Origin: Candidatus Altimarinota bacterium
Lineage (GTDB): Bacteria > Patescibacteriota > Gracilibacteria > UBA4473
Assembly: GCA_027028725.1 (NCBI GenBank)
Contig: JALVIB010000024.1
Location: 1 to 14,119 of the forward strand
DNA: 14,119 bases
Direction of reading: 5' to 3'
Shown: positions 1 to 4,785 of the stretch, piece by piece
Layout: every line of letters begins with the position of its first letter
Numbering within the stretch: position 1 is the stretch's first letter
The notes under the pieces: generated by a model
The model's database searches: none
What the model was told of the DNA's origin: nothing
The model's input: the letters and a program-made list of their open reading frames with translations, nothing else
Translations under genes and position numbers: made by a program

Positions 1-30
1 TTGGCAAATTTTGCTAAAAAGTTCTCGTGA
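1..30 (+). CDS. 3' end of an upstream gene (partial)
   Basis: Frame 1 is open from the window edge and ends LANFAKKFS followed by TGA. That TGA overlaps the GTG start of the next gene by four bases (GTGA), the usual arrangement for translationally coupled genes. Only nine residues are visible, so nothing can be said about function. A competing reading in frame 3 ends at a TAA at 15-17. Confidence 0.35.
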   Translation: MANFAKKFS

Positions 31-1151
31 AAAAACAAAATATCGTTCTCGTAGGATTCAGCGGAGTCGGAAAATCCCGCTACGGAAGAGCTTTAGCCGA
101 AATACTAAACTTGCCGTTCGCGGATTTAGATGTCGAAGTTGAATATATTTTAGGTGAGCCAATCGCTGATTTTGTCGAAAAACATGGTTGGCAAGAATTC
201 CGAGCCGTTGAACAACGCGTTGTTCACGATTTTTCGCGAAATTTTTCTGGAGTTATCGCTACTGGTGGTGGAACTATTGAAAATTCCAAAAACCTACAAA
301 ATTTGAAAAAAAATGGATTGTTTATTTTCATCAATCCGAGTTTTATGAAGGTGAAAAAGTATTTATTGAGTGAAGAAGGACAAAAAGGACGAATGCGAAT
401 GAACGAAGACATTCCTTTGTCGCAAGAAATTGATATGATGTGGGAACAACGAAAAGGAATTTATGCGGCAGTGGCTAATTATGATGCTGAAGTAGATTTT
501 GATGGTGATGTGAAGGAAGAAGCGCAAAAAATTGCAAACATGTTGCCGGAAAGGGACATTCCTACACCTTTGGTCAAGAAAAAAGTCGCGATTTTTTCAT
601 CGGGAAAAGGACAAACTATGCAAGGAATTATTGATGCGCAAGCCAAAGGACGAATTCCAAATGTGGAATTTGTGTTGTTTGTCAGTGATAAAGAAAAATC
701 AGATGCTTTGAAGAAAGCAAAATCCGCGAAAATTCCGAATATTGAGATTTTAGAACCGCGCGACGGCGAAAGCGCTGAGGATTACGATCGCGTTTTAAGT
801 AATTTTGTCCGCGAACATCAGCCCGATTTGGTTATTTTACCAGGCTGGGAAAGAAATTTCACCCCGGTTTATTGCGAACAATTCGGGAATATTACCTACG
901 GAGTTCATCAGTCATTATTGCCAAATCACGCGAATTTAGAGGGCGATGATATTCATCTAGCGGTTTTGGAAAACGAGGAAAAGTATACTGGATGTACAAT
1001 TCATCGCGTTTCCCCTCCAGGACAAGATATTGAGAATGTTTTACAGCGAAAAATTTTGTTGAGTAGCAGTGATAATCTGGAAAGCATCCGCCGAAATGTG
1101 AATCTGCAAGAAGTTTTGGGATATTGTGAAGCATTAGAGCGACGGAAGTAG
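27..1151 (+). CDS. Shikimate kinase domain fused to formyltransferase (PurN)-like domain
   Basis: Residues 1-172 resemble shikimate kinase (ATP + shikimate to shikimate 3-phosphate): Walker A GFSGVGKS at 10-17, the DLD acids at 33-35, FRAVE at 58-62 (shikimate-binding Arg), an ATGGG loop at 78-82, and a lid-like GR at 121-122. Residues 185-374 resemble glycinamide ribonucleotide formyltransferase: a Rossmann-like start, GWE at 273-275, VHQSLLP at 293-299 and TGCTIH at 321-326. In PurN the catalytic triad is Asn, His, Asp. Here the His is kept (H294), the Asn position is Gly (G292) and the Asp position aligns with Gln (Q333) next to D334, so that half may have another activity or none. The start is GTG; an in-frame TAA at 15-17 leaves no upstream alternative. 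It overlaps the preceding ORF by four bases. The kinase call is firmer than the transferase call. Confidence 0.8.
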   Translation: MKKQNIVLVGFSGVGKSRYGRALAEILNLPFADLDVEVEYILGEPIADFVEKHGWQEFRAVEQRVVHDFSRNFSGVIATGGGTIENSKNLQNLKKNGLFIFINPSFMKVKKYLLSEEGQKGRMRMNEDIPLSQEIDMMWEQRKGIYAAVANYDAEVDFDGDVKEEAQKIANMLPERDIPTPLVKKKVAIFSSGKGQTMQGIIDAQAKGRIPNVEFVLFVSDKEKSDALKKAKSAKIPNIEILEPRDGESAEDYDRVLSNFVREHQPDLVILPGWERNFTPVYCEQFGNITYGVHQSLLPNHANLEGDDIHLAVLENEEKYTGCTIHRVSPPGQDIENVLQRKILLSSSDNLESIRRNVNLQEVLGYCEALERRK

Positions 1152-1174
1152 AAAAATTTCGCGGGAAAATAAAT

Positions 1175-1204
1175 TTGACTAAGGATCTCATTTCTTGGTA
1201 GTAT
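1175..1204 (+). promoter_or_regulatory. Promoter for the candidate small RNA
   Basis: TTGACT at 1175-1180 and TAGTAT at 1199-1204, separated by 18 bases. It lies in the gap after the shikimate kinase gene and points at the structured stretch that begins at 1212. The -35 box is good and the -10 box fair. Confidence 0.4.
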
Positions 1205-1211
1205 GTCTATG

Positions 1212-1281
1212 CACTTGGAGGGATTCGCGTAGCGACCCTGACAGCCAGCCAATGTTGCGTAGGCGAGACAAGTGTTTTTTT
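1212..1281 (+). ncRNA. Candidate small structured RNA ending in a T-run
   Basis: A 70-base stretch is closed by CACTTG (1212-1217) pairing with CAAGTG (1269-1274), followed at once by seven T. Inside is a strong hairpin, AGGG-AT-TCGC-GTA-GCGA-CCCT (about 1219-1239), and a second with TTGC and GCGA around a GTAG loop (about 1255-1266). The two loops are alike. A promoter sits just upstream. On the other strand there is no T-run, so the + strand is favoured. It does not match any riboswitch or RNA family consensus I can recall. It could be only a terminator with a long insert in its loop. Confidence 0.4.
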
Positions 1282-1747
1282 ATTTGTTAATAATTCGCGG
1301 AACACCGCCTTTGTAAACTAAGCTAAATAGATGGTGGTTTTGGTTACCTATTTTTCTTATTACAACTTCAATAATACATTTATCAATTACTCCCTGCAAC
1401 GACCAATATTCAACATCTCCATTTTTTCTGTTTTTAATTGAATGTTTTTGATAAAAATTAATCTCACTTAATAATTTCATTCCTTGTGGAATATTTTTCG
1501 AGCGAAAATATGTCTGTTTTTTGGTACGATTTTTCTTATTCACCAAATGATTCAAAAAAGATCTTGTTATTTTTATTTCCTTGTTTAAGGCTGGAGAATA
1601 GATACTTGGTGGTAATTTTTTTACTAAATCCAAAGATTTTTTTATCTCTTTTTGCAATCTTTCTTTGGCGTATTGACCTGTTTTCATTACTGGAATTCTA
1701 CTAATTTCCTCTAAAAAATCCAAAATCCCGCGAAATTTTAGAATCAA
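1280..1747 (-). CDS. Hypothetical protein, possibly a BECR-fold RNase-like protein
   Basis: 155 residues, not firmly recognised. The annotated start is TTG and overlaps the TGA stop of the transposase in TTGA, which would couple translation. The next in-frame ATG is Met21 (base 1687), so the protein may be 135 residues. The N-terminal third is basic and helical (about residues 20-50). The C-terminal half alternates short hydrophobic strands, for example CIIEVVIRKIG and HLFSLVYKGG at 124-147, after NFYQKHS at 97-103. That pattern recalls the phage-linked barnase/EndoU/colicin/RelE (BECR) nuclease group, an inference from general shape only. Its first codons contain the TTTCGCGGGA word (LKFRGIL). 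It is a downstream passenger of the transposase or a remnant of the neighbouring toxin-antitoxin island. Confidence 0.5.
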   Translation of the reverse strand: MILKFRGILDFLEEISRIPVMKTGQYAKERLQKEIKKSLDLVKKLPPSIYSPALNKEIKITRSFLNHLVNKKNRTKKQTYFRSKNIPQGMKLLSEINFYQKHSIKNRKNGDVEYWSLQGVIDKCIIEVVIRKIGNQNHHLFSLVYKGGVPRIINK

Positions 1748-2451
1748 TACAAATCATCTTTCTCCCAATTCTGCGGATTGTAAATAATGTATTCGCGGAT
1801 GCGGTTTAATTCGTCATCGTTGCGGATAATACGGTCGTGGTAATTTCGTTGCCAGGCAAAATCAGGGAACAAAATCCTAATTTGTTTTGAACAAACTGAT
1901 TTGAATTGATTAATAATCGCCCCTAAACACCCGGATTTCCACTGATGTTTGTGTCCCGTAGAGACGCCCCGGTGGGGCGTCTCCTTTGGGTTAAATATTT
2001 TTTTGTTTTGGAAAATAGCATTTCTCCCACACATTGTTATTTTTGAAACATTTTTGCTAGGCGTTCCATTTTGGTTAAATGTTTTTGATGAGACGCCCCA
2101 CCGGGGCACCTCATTTTGGTTAAATATTTTTGAGACGCCCCACCGGGGCGTCTCTACGGCATTTGGATTATTTTTAATCCATAAAATCCCATGAATATGG
2201 TTTGGCATAACCACAAATTCATCAATCACAATATTTTCGCGGATTTTTCCTGTTTTTTGCCATTCTTTTGCCACAATTTCCCCCAATTCATTCAAAACCA
2301 TTTCATCATTTACAATTTCGCCAAAAAAATATTGGCGGTTTTTGGTGCAAATTGTGATAAAATACGCGCCGTCAGACGAATAATCATAATTCTTCAAACG
2401 ATGTGAGGTCGTGCGGAATTTCCCGCGAAATTTTTCTGAATCGTTTACCAT
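1744..2451 (-). CDS. REP-associated tyrosine transposase (RAYT, IS200-like Y1)
   Basis: 235 residues. The HUH metal-binding motif is in VMPNHIHGI (H85, H87) and the catalytic tyrosine is very likely Y204 in WQRNYHDRIIRN, the usual Y1/RAYT signature. RAYTs are single-domain nucleases that act on REP hairpins as single-stranded DNA, recognising a GTAG-like tetranucleotide beside a palindrome. Here residues about 97-166, between the HUH strand and the region beginning HQWKSGCLGAII, are an extra repetitive segment (ETPRWGVS, VPRWGVS, ETPHRGVST) encoded by REP palindromes at 1958-2157. A related GTAA/GTAG palindrome lies 20 bases before the start. Frame and catalytic residues are intact, so it may be active. 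The ATG start is preceded only by A/T-rich sequence. Residues 8-10 (FRG) are encoded by the dispersed TTTCGCGGGA word. Confidence 0.9.
   Translation of the reverse strand: MVNDSEKFRGKFRTTSHRLKNYDYSSDGAYFITICTKNRQYFFGEIVNDEMVLNELGEIVAKEWQKTGKIRENIVIDEFVVMPNHIHGILWIKNNPNAVETPRWGVSKIFNQNEVPRWGVSSKTFNQNGTPSKNVSKITMCGRNAIFQNKKIFNPKETPHRGVSTGHKHQWKSGCLGAIINQFKSVCSKQIRILFPDFAWQRNYHDRIIRNDDELNRIREYIIYNPQNWEKDDLY
1958..2157. repeat. Cluster of three REP palindromes inside the transposase gene
   Basis: Three hairpins share arms GAGACGCCCC and GGGGCGTCTC around a 3-base loop: 1961-1983 (perfect), 2090-2112 (8 of 10 pairs) and 2132-2154 (perfect). The outer two carry GTAG at their outside ends (1958-1961, and CTAC at 2154-2157), in opposite orientation, so the cluster is a 200-bp inverted unit. 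The second and third copies are tandem repeats with the spacer TTTTGGTTAAAT before each. A third spacer trace (TTTGGGTTAAAT) follows the first copy. Confidence 0.9.
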
Positions 2452-2470
2452 TTATTTGATTGTATTTTTT

Positions 2471-2498
2471 GTAAAGACAAATTGCAATTTGCCTCTAC
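2471..2498. repeat. REP-like palindrome between toxin and transposase genes
   Basis: GTAAAGACAAATTG is followed directly by its near-complement CAATTTGCCTCTAC (12 of 14 pairs). Its right end read on the minus strand is GTAG, the tetranucleotide typical of REP elements, and the GTAGAG lead matches the REPs at 1958 and 7963. It sits 20 bp upstream of the transposase start, as expected for a RAYT flank, and its TAG supplies the toxin stop codon. Confidence 0.75.
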
Positions 2499-2860
2499 GG
2501 TACATCGTCCTGTTTTTTCGCAAAATTATGTAAATATTTATCAATAATTTTTTGATTATGATTTACCTGTTTATTTTTAGCATAGATTTCTAAGAATTCT
2601 ATTAATTCAATTTCATTCTTTTCTTTATGGTAAGCATAAACAACACGAAAATCACTTGATTTTGCAAATTGGCACTTTAAACGAACTTTCCAAATACTAA
2701 CATCATCTTTTTGTGTTACTAAATTAGAATGTTTTCCTTTAATTCCTGGACTGTACTGCAATTTTTTTTGCAAAATTTCAAGGTCTTTAGGCAGACTGAG
2801 ATATTTTTTGGTTAATTTTTTAAGTTGTTTTTCAAAATAAGCAGAAAATAAAAACTTCAT
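2495..2860 (-). CDS. RelE/ParE-superfamily toxin
   Basis: 121 residues with the RelE/HigB-type order: a basic helical hairpin at 8-35 (FEKQLKKLTKKY), then strands with SIWKVRLKCQ at 55-64, FRVVYAY at 71-77 and the C-terminal strand LIEFLEIYAKNK at 86-97. R60, R72, Y93 and K95 are candidate catalytic residues. RelE-type toxins cleave mRNA, usually on the ribosome; ParE relatives act on gyrase, and the sequence alone does not separate them. Its ATG is 8 bases after the antitoxin stop, so the two form an operon with antitoxin first. The last residues (about 99-121, basic and Asn-rich) look like an extension, and the stop codon lies inside a REP palindrome, so the end may have been altered by insertion. 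Confidence 0.8.
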   Translation of the reverse strand: MKFLFSAYFEKQLKKLTKKYLSLPKDLEILQKKLQYSPGIKGKHSNLVTQKDDVSIWKVRLKCQFAKSSDFRVVYAYHKEKNEIELIEFLEIYAKNKQVNHNQKIIDKYLHNFAKKQDDVP

Positions 2861-2868
2861 AATTCATT

Positions 2869-3603
2869 TTATAGTTCAGAATATGCCCCAGTAGAAAACG
2901 GATCTTCACGATAAAAAGCCAATTGATAATCAATTTCTTTTCCCATTTCTGAAGCTGCCCAAGGAACATCTTTATGAGATAATTCACTTAATTCTGTAGC
3001 CGTTTTGTCGCTATATTTTTCTAAAACCTGATCAATAATTTGCTTTTCTTGAGCTGAAAACTTGGATAAATCAGCATGCCTTCTTGGGATATATTTCTTC
3101 ATATCAAAATTATAAAAACTGCTTTTTATTTCTTCAATTTGGTCTGTTTTTTTCATTTCTTCCACAATTTTCGCGAATTCTACGGGCGTTGGTCCATAAT
3201 GATTTTTAATATAAGTTGCTCCGATTAGTTGTTCTTGATATTTTTCAAAGTAATCAAAATCAATGAAATACAAAAGTTTATATAAAACCGTTTGTCCGAC
3301 ATTTGGTTTCGCGCCAATTTTTTCTAAAATATAAAGCAAAACTTCTTTAAATTTCGCGAGATTTTTCTGCGGAATAGTTATCAAAACATCATCAGATAAA
3401 TTTTTCGCGGGAATTTCTCCTGTTAAAAAAACATCTGGCGAAACATCAAATATCTGTGAAAGCGTATTTATTTCTGAAACTTTTAATTCTCGTTTTCCTT
3501 TTTCTATATCGATTAAAGTCGGTCGAGATATTCCTAGTTTTTTGGCTAAGGAATCCTGCGAAATTTTTTCTGACTTACGCAAGGTGGTGATAACATGGCT
3601 CAT
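2869..3603 (-). CDS. Panacea (DUF4065/SocA-like) antitoxin with N-terminal HTH
   Basis: 244 residues. Residues 5-60 are an XRE-type helix-turn-helix (SQDSLAKKLGISRPTLIDIE), expected to bind the operon promoter. Residues about 84-235 are a Panacea domain, with LYKLLYFIDFDYF at 107-119, YGPTP at 136-140 and the late SHKDVPW at 209-215. Panacea domains are published as unusually promiscuous antitoxin modules paired with many different toxins. Here the partner is the RelE-like gene 8 bases downstream. The ATG start is followed by the HTH at the usual distance. An inverted repeat TAGTG-N9-CACTA lies 26 bases before the start and is a plausible operator for self-repression. Well supported as a toxin-antitoxin pair; the actual target is unknown. 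Confidence 0.85.
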   Translation of the reverse strand: MSHVITTLRKSEKISQDSLAKKLGISRPTLIDIEKGKRELKVSEINTLSQIFDVSPDVFLTGEIPAKNLSDDVLITIPQKNLAKFKEVLLYILEKIGAKPNVGQTVLYKLLYFIDFDYFEKYQEQLIGATYIKNHYGPTPVEFAKIVEEMKKTDQIEEIKSSFYNFDMKKYIPRRHADLSKFSAQEKQIIDQVLEKYSDKTATELSELSHKDVPWAASEMGKEIDYQLAFYREDPFSTGAYSEL

Positions 3604-3628
3604 TTTTTTGTTTTTTTATAAATATCAT

Positions 3629-3679
3629 TAGTGCTTTCTTGACACTATTTAGCCTACCTGCCTGCAAAAAACATGTCAA
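3629..3679 (-). promoter_or_regulatory. Probable toxin-antitoxin promoter and operator
   Basis: On the minus strand a perfect TTGACA (3679-3674) is followed after 17 bases by TAGGCT (3656-3651), a poor -10 box. Just downstream, TAGTG (3629-3633) and CACTA (3643-3647) form an inverted repeat with a 9-base centre, about the size of an HTH dimer site. The operator reading is inference. Confidence 0.35.
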
Positions 3680-3711
3680 CTACTTTTACTTGAAAAAGAA
3701 AATTAAATATA

Positions 3712-3745
3712 TTTTTGTAAAATAGTAAGATTTTCTTTACAAAAA
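3712..3745. repeat. 10-bp perfect inverted repeat upstream of the toxin-antitoxin operon
   Basis: TTTTTGTAAA (3712-3721) and TTTACAAAAA (3736-3745) are exact complements 14 bases apart. The minus-strand reading TTTTTTGTAAAGA also occurs at 2466-2477 in the REP palindrome, so this may be a worn copy of the same family. It could equally be an operator for either divergent transcript. Confidence 0.5.
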
Positions 3746-3781
3746 ACTTGATTTTTCGCGGAAAAAAAATAAAATCAATAT

Positions 3782-3961
3782 ATGAAGCTAATACATTCGC
3801 CTCCAAGATTTAAAATTCGTATACACAAAAGCACTTCCGATGCTAGGATATCAAAGGAAGTGCTTACGAGGGAAAAACAAAAAATTGACCAAGACTTTAT
3901 TTTTCTCCCCGATGATATTCGGTTTCCAGAATCTAGCAAATTTATTTCTTCACCCCCATAA
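3782..3961 (+). CDS. Short ORF, 59 residues, unknown
   Basis: ATG to TAA, beginning MKLIHSPPRFKIRIHK, mixed charge, no membrane segment, no cysteine, no recognised domain. It starts after an A-rich leader like those of the recognised genes here and is in the same frame as the DUF3892 gene 75 bases downstream, separated by stops at 3959 and 3977. Against it being a gene: a perfect 10-bp inverted repeat lies within it, and no Shine-Dalgarno or clear promoter is visible. It may be a small gene co-transcribed with DUF3892 or just leader sequence. Confidence 0.35.
   Translation: MKLIHSPPRFKIRIHKSTSDARISKEVLTREKQKIDQDFIFLPDDIRFPESSKFISSPP
3829..3865 (+). repeat. 10-bp hairpin within the short ORF
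   Basis: AAGCACTTCC (3829-3838) pairs perfectly with GGAAGTGCTT (3856-3865) around a 17-base loop. No T-run follows, so it is not an ordinary terminator. It could be a leader structure for the DUF3892 transcript or a protein-binding site. Confidence 0.5.
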
Positions 3962-4036
3962 AAAAGAAGGATTAAATAAGGGATGCACCCTTTCTGTGAA
4001 CAGAAAAATGCGAATATTTTCTTACCCACAACTAAA

Positions 4037-4318
4037 ATGGCAAATAGAATTTTATGTATAAATAAGCAAGATCGTGATAATGCTTATGAACGAATCACTC
4101 ACATTGGAGGACAAAACAATAATGGAAAACGCTGGAAAACAACACAAAAAGAAGCAATCAAAGGAATTGAAAGTGGTAAATGGTCCTTTTATGTAAATGT
4201 TAAAGGAGACAGAGTCAATGTTATTGTTGCAACAAGTCGATTTGGCAATAAGTATATTAAAACCGAAAATGATGGAGATGAACCAAATAATTTATTATCT
4301 CTCCCCGAATGCTTATAA
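4037..4318 (+). CDS. DUF3892 family protein
   Basis: 93 residues from the ATG at 4037. A longer reading from 3983 exists, but its first 18 residues do not look like the family, which normally begins a few residues before the YERITHIGG segment (17-25 here). Further family features are WKTTQKEAIKGIESGKWSF at 33-51 and VIVATSRFGNKYIKT at 62-76, then DGDEPNNLLSLPEC near the end. DUF3892 proteins are small, widespread, often near mobile genes, and have no agreed function. It is followed 11 bases later by a strong terminator, so it is the last gene of its transcript. Confidence 0.85.
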   Translation: MANRILCINKQDRDNAYERITHIGGQNNNGKRWKTTQKEAIKGIESGKWSFYVNVKGDRVNVIVATSRFGNKYIKTENDGDEPNNLLSLPECL

Positions 4319-4329
4319 CATTAAAAACA

Positions 4330-4355
4330 AAAAAGCGGGCTTTGCCCGCTTTTTT
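4330..4355 (+). terminator. Rho-independent terminator after DUF3892
   Basis: AAAAAGCGGGC (4330-4340), loop TTT, GCCCGCTTTTT (4344-4354) with six T. A GC-rich stem flanked by A and T runs on each side means it can also stop leftward transcription from the restriction gene side. Confidence 0.9.
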
Positions 4356-4384
4356 ATTGTCTCAAAATCCCGCGAAATTTTTAT

Positions 4385-4498
4385 TTAATCTTCTTCATGG
4401 GCGGTAATTTCCTCGTATTTTTTGAACAGAAACGCCACGCGTTCGGCGTAATTCGCTGAAAACAGAGGTATAAAATCCGCAACCTTATATCTTCTTAT
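4385..4498 (-). pseudogene. 3' fragment of an unidentified gene, reading out of the inverted-repeat element
   Basis: An open frame of 37 codons ending TAA at 4387-4385, with protein-like composition: FIPLFSANYAERVAFLFKK followed by YEEITAHEED. It has no start codon of its own. It begins inside the 284-bp element and crosses the element's left inverted repeat at FIPLFS. The part outside the element (about residues 14-37) is probably the tail of an older leftward gene cut by the insertion. I do not recognise the family. Confidence 0.4.
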
Positions 4499-4593
4499 TT
4501 AGAAGTACAAGGCTTTCGCCGTTTGTGCGACTTAACCACAACAGTCTTTCGACCTTTGGGCTTACAAGCCGGCTTTTTACATGGTTTTGCCAT
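4495..4593 (-). CDS. Tiny basic Cys-containing ORF inside the element (32 residues)
   Basis: ATG to TAA, beginning MAKPCKKPACKPKGRK and continuing TVVVKSHKRRKP to the end CTSK. Three cysteines (C5, C10, C29) and 14 Lys/Arg make it look like a nucleic-acid-binding tail or a zinc-binding peptide. The V-x-V-K-S-H-K-R-x-K-P stretch resembles short basic repeats seen in some phage and bacterial hypothetical proteins, from memory only. The start codon lies in a hairpin (4575-4600), which could control translation. It may simply be a chance ORF in a non-coding element. Confidence 0.3.
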   Translation of the reverse strand: MAKPCKKPACKPKGRKTVVVKSHKRRKPCTSK

Positions 4594-4620
4594 GGTAAAA
4601 TGGGTTAAGAAATAATGAAC

Positions 4621-4681
4621 GCAGATTTAGTGCGCTCAGGCTTACCTACTAAAATAATAGATAAACCGAGCGACTAAATGC
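4621..4681. repeat. Long imperfect hairpin within the inverted-repeat element
   Basis: The arm 4621-4646 (beginning GCAGATTTAGTGCGCTCAGG) pairs with 4660-4681 (GATAAACC then GAGCG then ACTAAATGC) over about 22 pairs with three single-base bulges and a 13-base A/T loop. Several pairs are G-T only on one strand: read on the minus strand the pairing includes G-U pairs, and on the plus strand A-C mismatches replace them, so a folded RNA would favour the minus strand. Confidence 0.6.
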
Positions 4682-4757
4682 TGGTCATTAATTTAAAAAC
4701 CAATTTTTAGGACTCCGCCATTTTTATACCTCTGTTTTCAAAGAACAATTTCTACAA

Positions 4758-4785
4758 TTTTCTCAATCACAAAAATCCCGCGAAA
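4758..4785. repeat. Left copy of a perfect 28-bp direct repeat flanking the restriction gene
   Basis: Identical over 28 bases to 7917-7944. Begins TTTTCTCAATCAC and ends with the dispersed word TCCCGCGAAA. Its last base touches the restriction gene's stop codon (4786-4788). On the minus strand it carries GTGATTGAGAAAA, the same as the annotated start of the restriction gene, here opening only a 10-codon frame (MIEKIVEIVL) that stops at the edge of the inverted-repeat element. Confidence 0.9.

Larger units (their letters stand above)
4457..4740. mobile_element. 284-bp element with perfect 19-bp terminal inverted repeats
   Basis: TGAAAACAGAGGTATAAAA at 4457-4475 is exactly repeated, inverted, at 4722-4740. 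The inside holds a long imperfect hairpin (4621-4681), a smaller hairpin (4575-4600) and one tiny minus-strand ORF (4495-4593). There is no transposase. Flanks on the outer side look like pieces of a leftward gene, consistent with insertion, but I see no clear target-site duplication. This stretch has none of the dispersed TTTCGCGGGA word, which its neighbours carry on both sides (4368, 4776). MITE-like or a small structured-RNA unit are the options. Confidence 0.55.

Noticed and set aside
1212..1281. Identity of the candidate RNA as SRP RNA, or a THF, ZTP, TPP or c-di-GMP riboswitch
   Set aside because: None of the consensus motifs I know for these (for example GGAAGCAG for SRP, CTGAGA for TPP) is present, and no rightward gene follows for a riboswitch to control.
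1949..2194. Plus-strand ORF with repeated TPRWGVS-like peptides
   Set aside because: It is the antisense reading of the REP palindromes in the transposase gene; palindromes give similar peptides on both strands.
3775..4029. Minus-strand ORF of 84 codons opposite the short ORF and DUF3892 leader
   Set aside because: Overlaps the supported rightward DUF3892 transcript region, has no recognisable domain and no promoter reading leftward.
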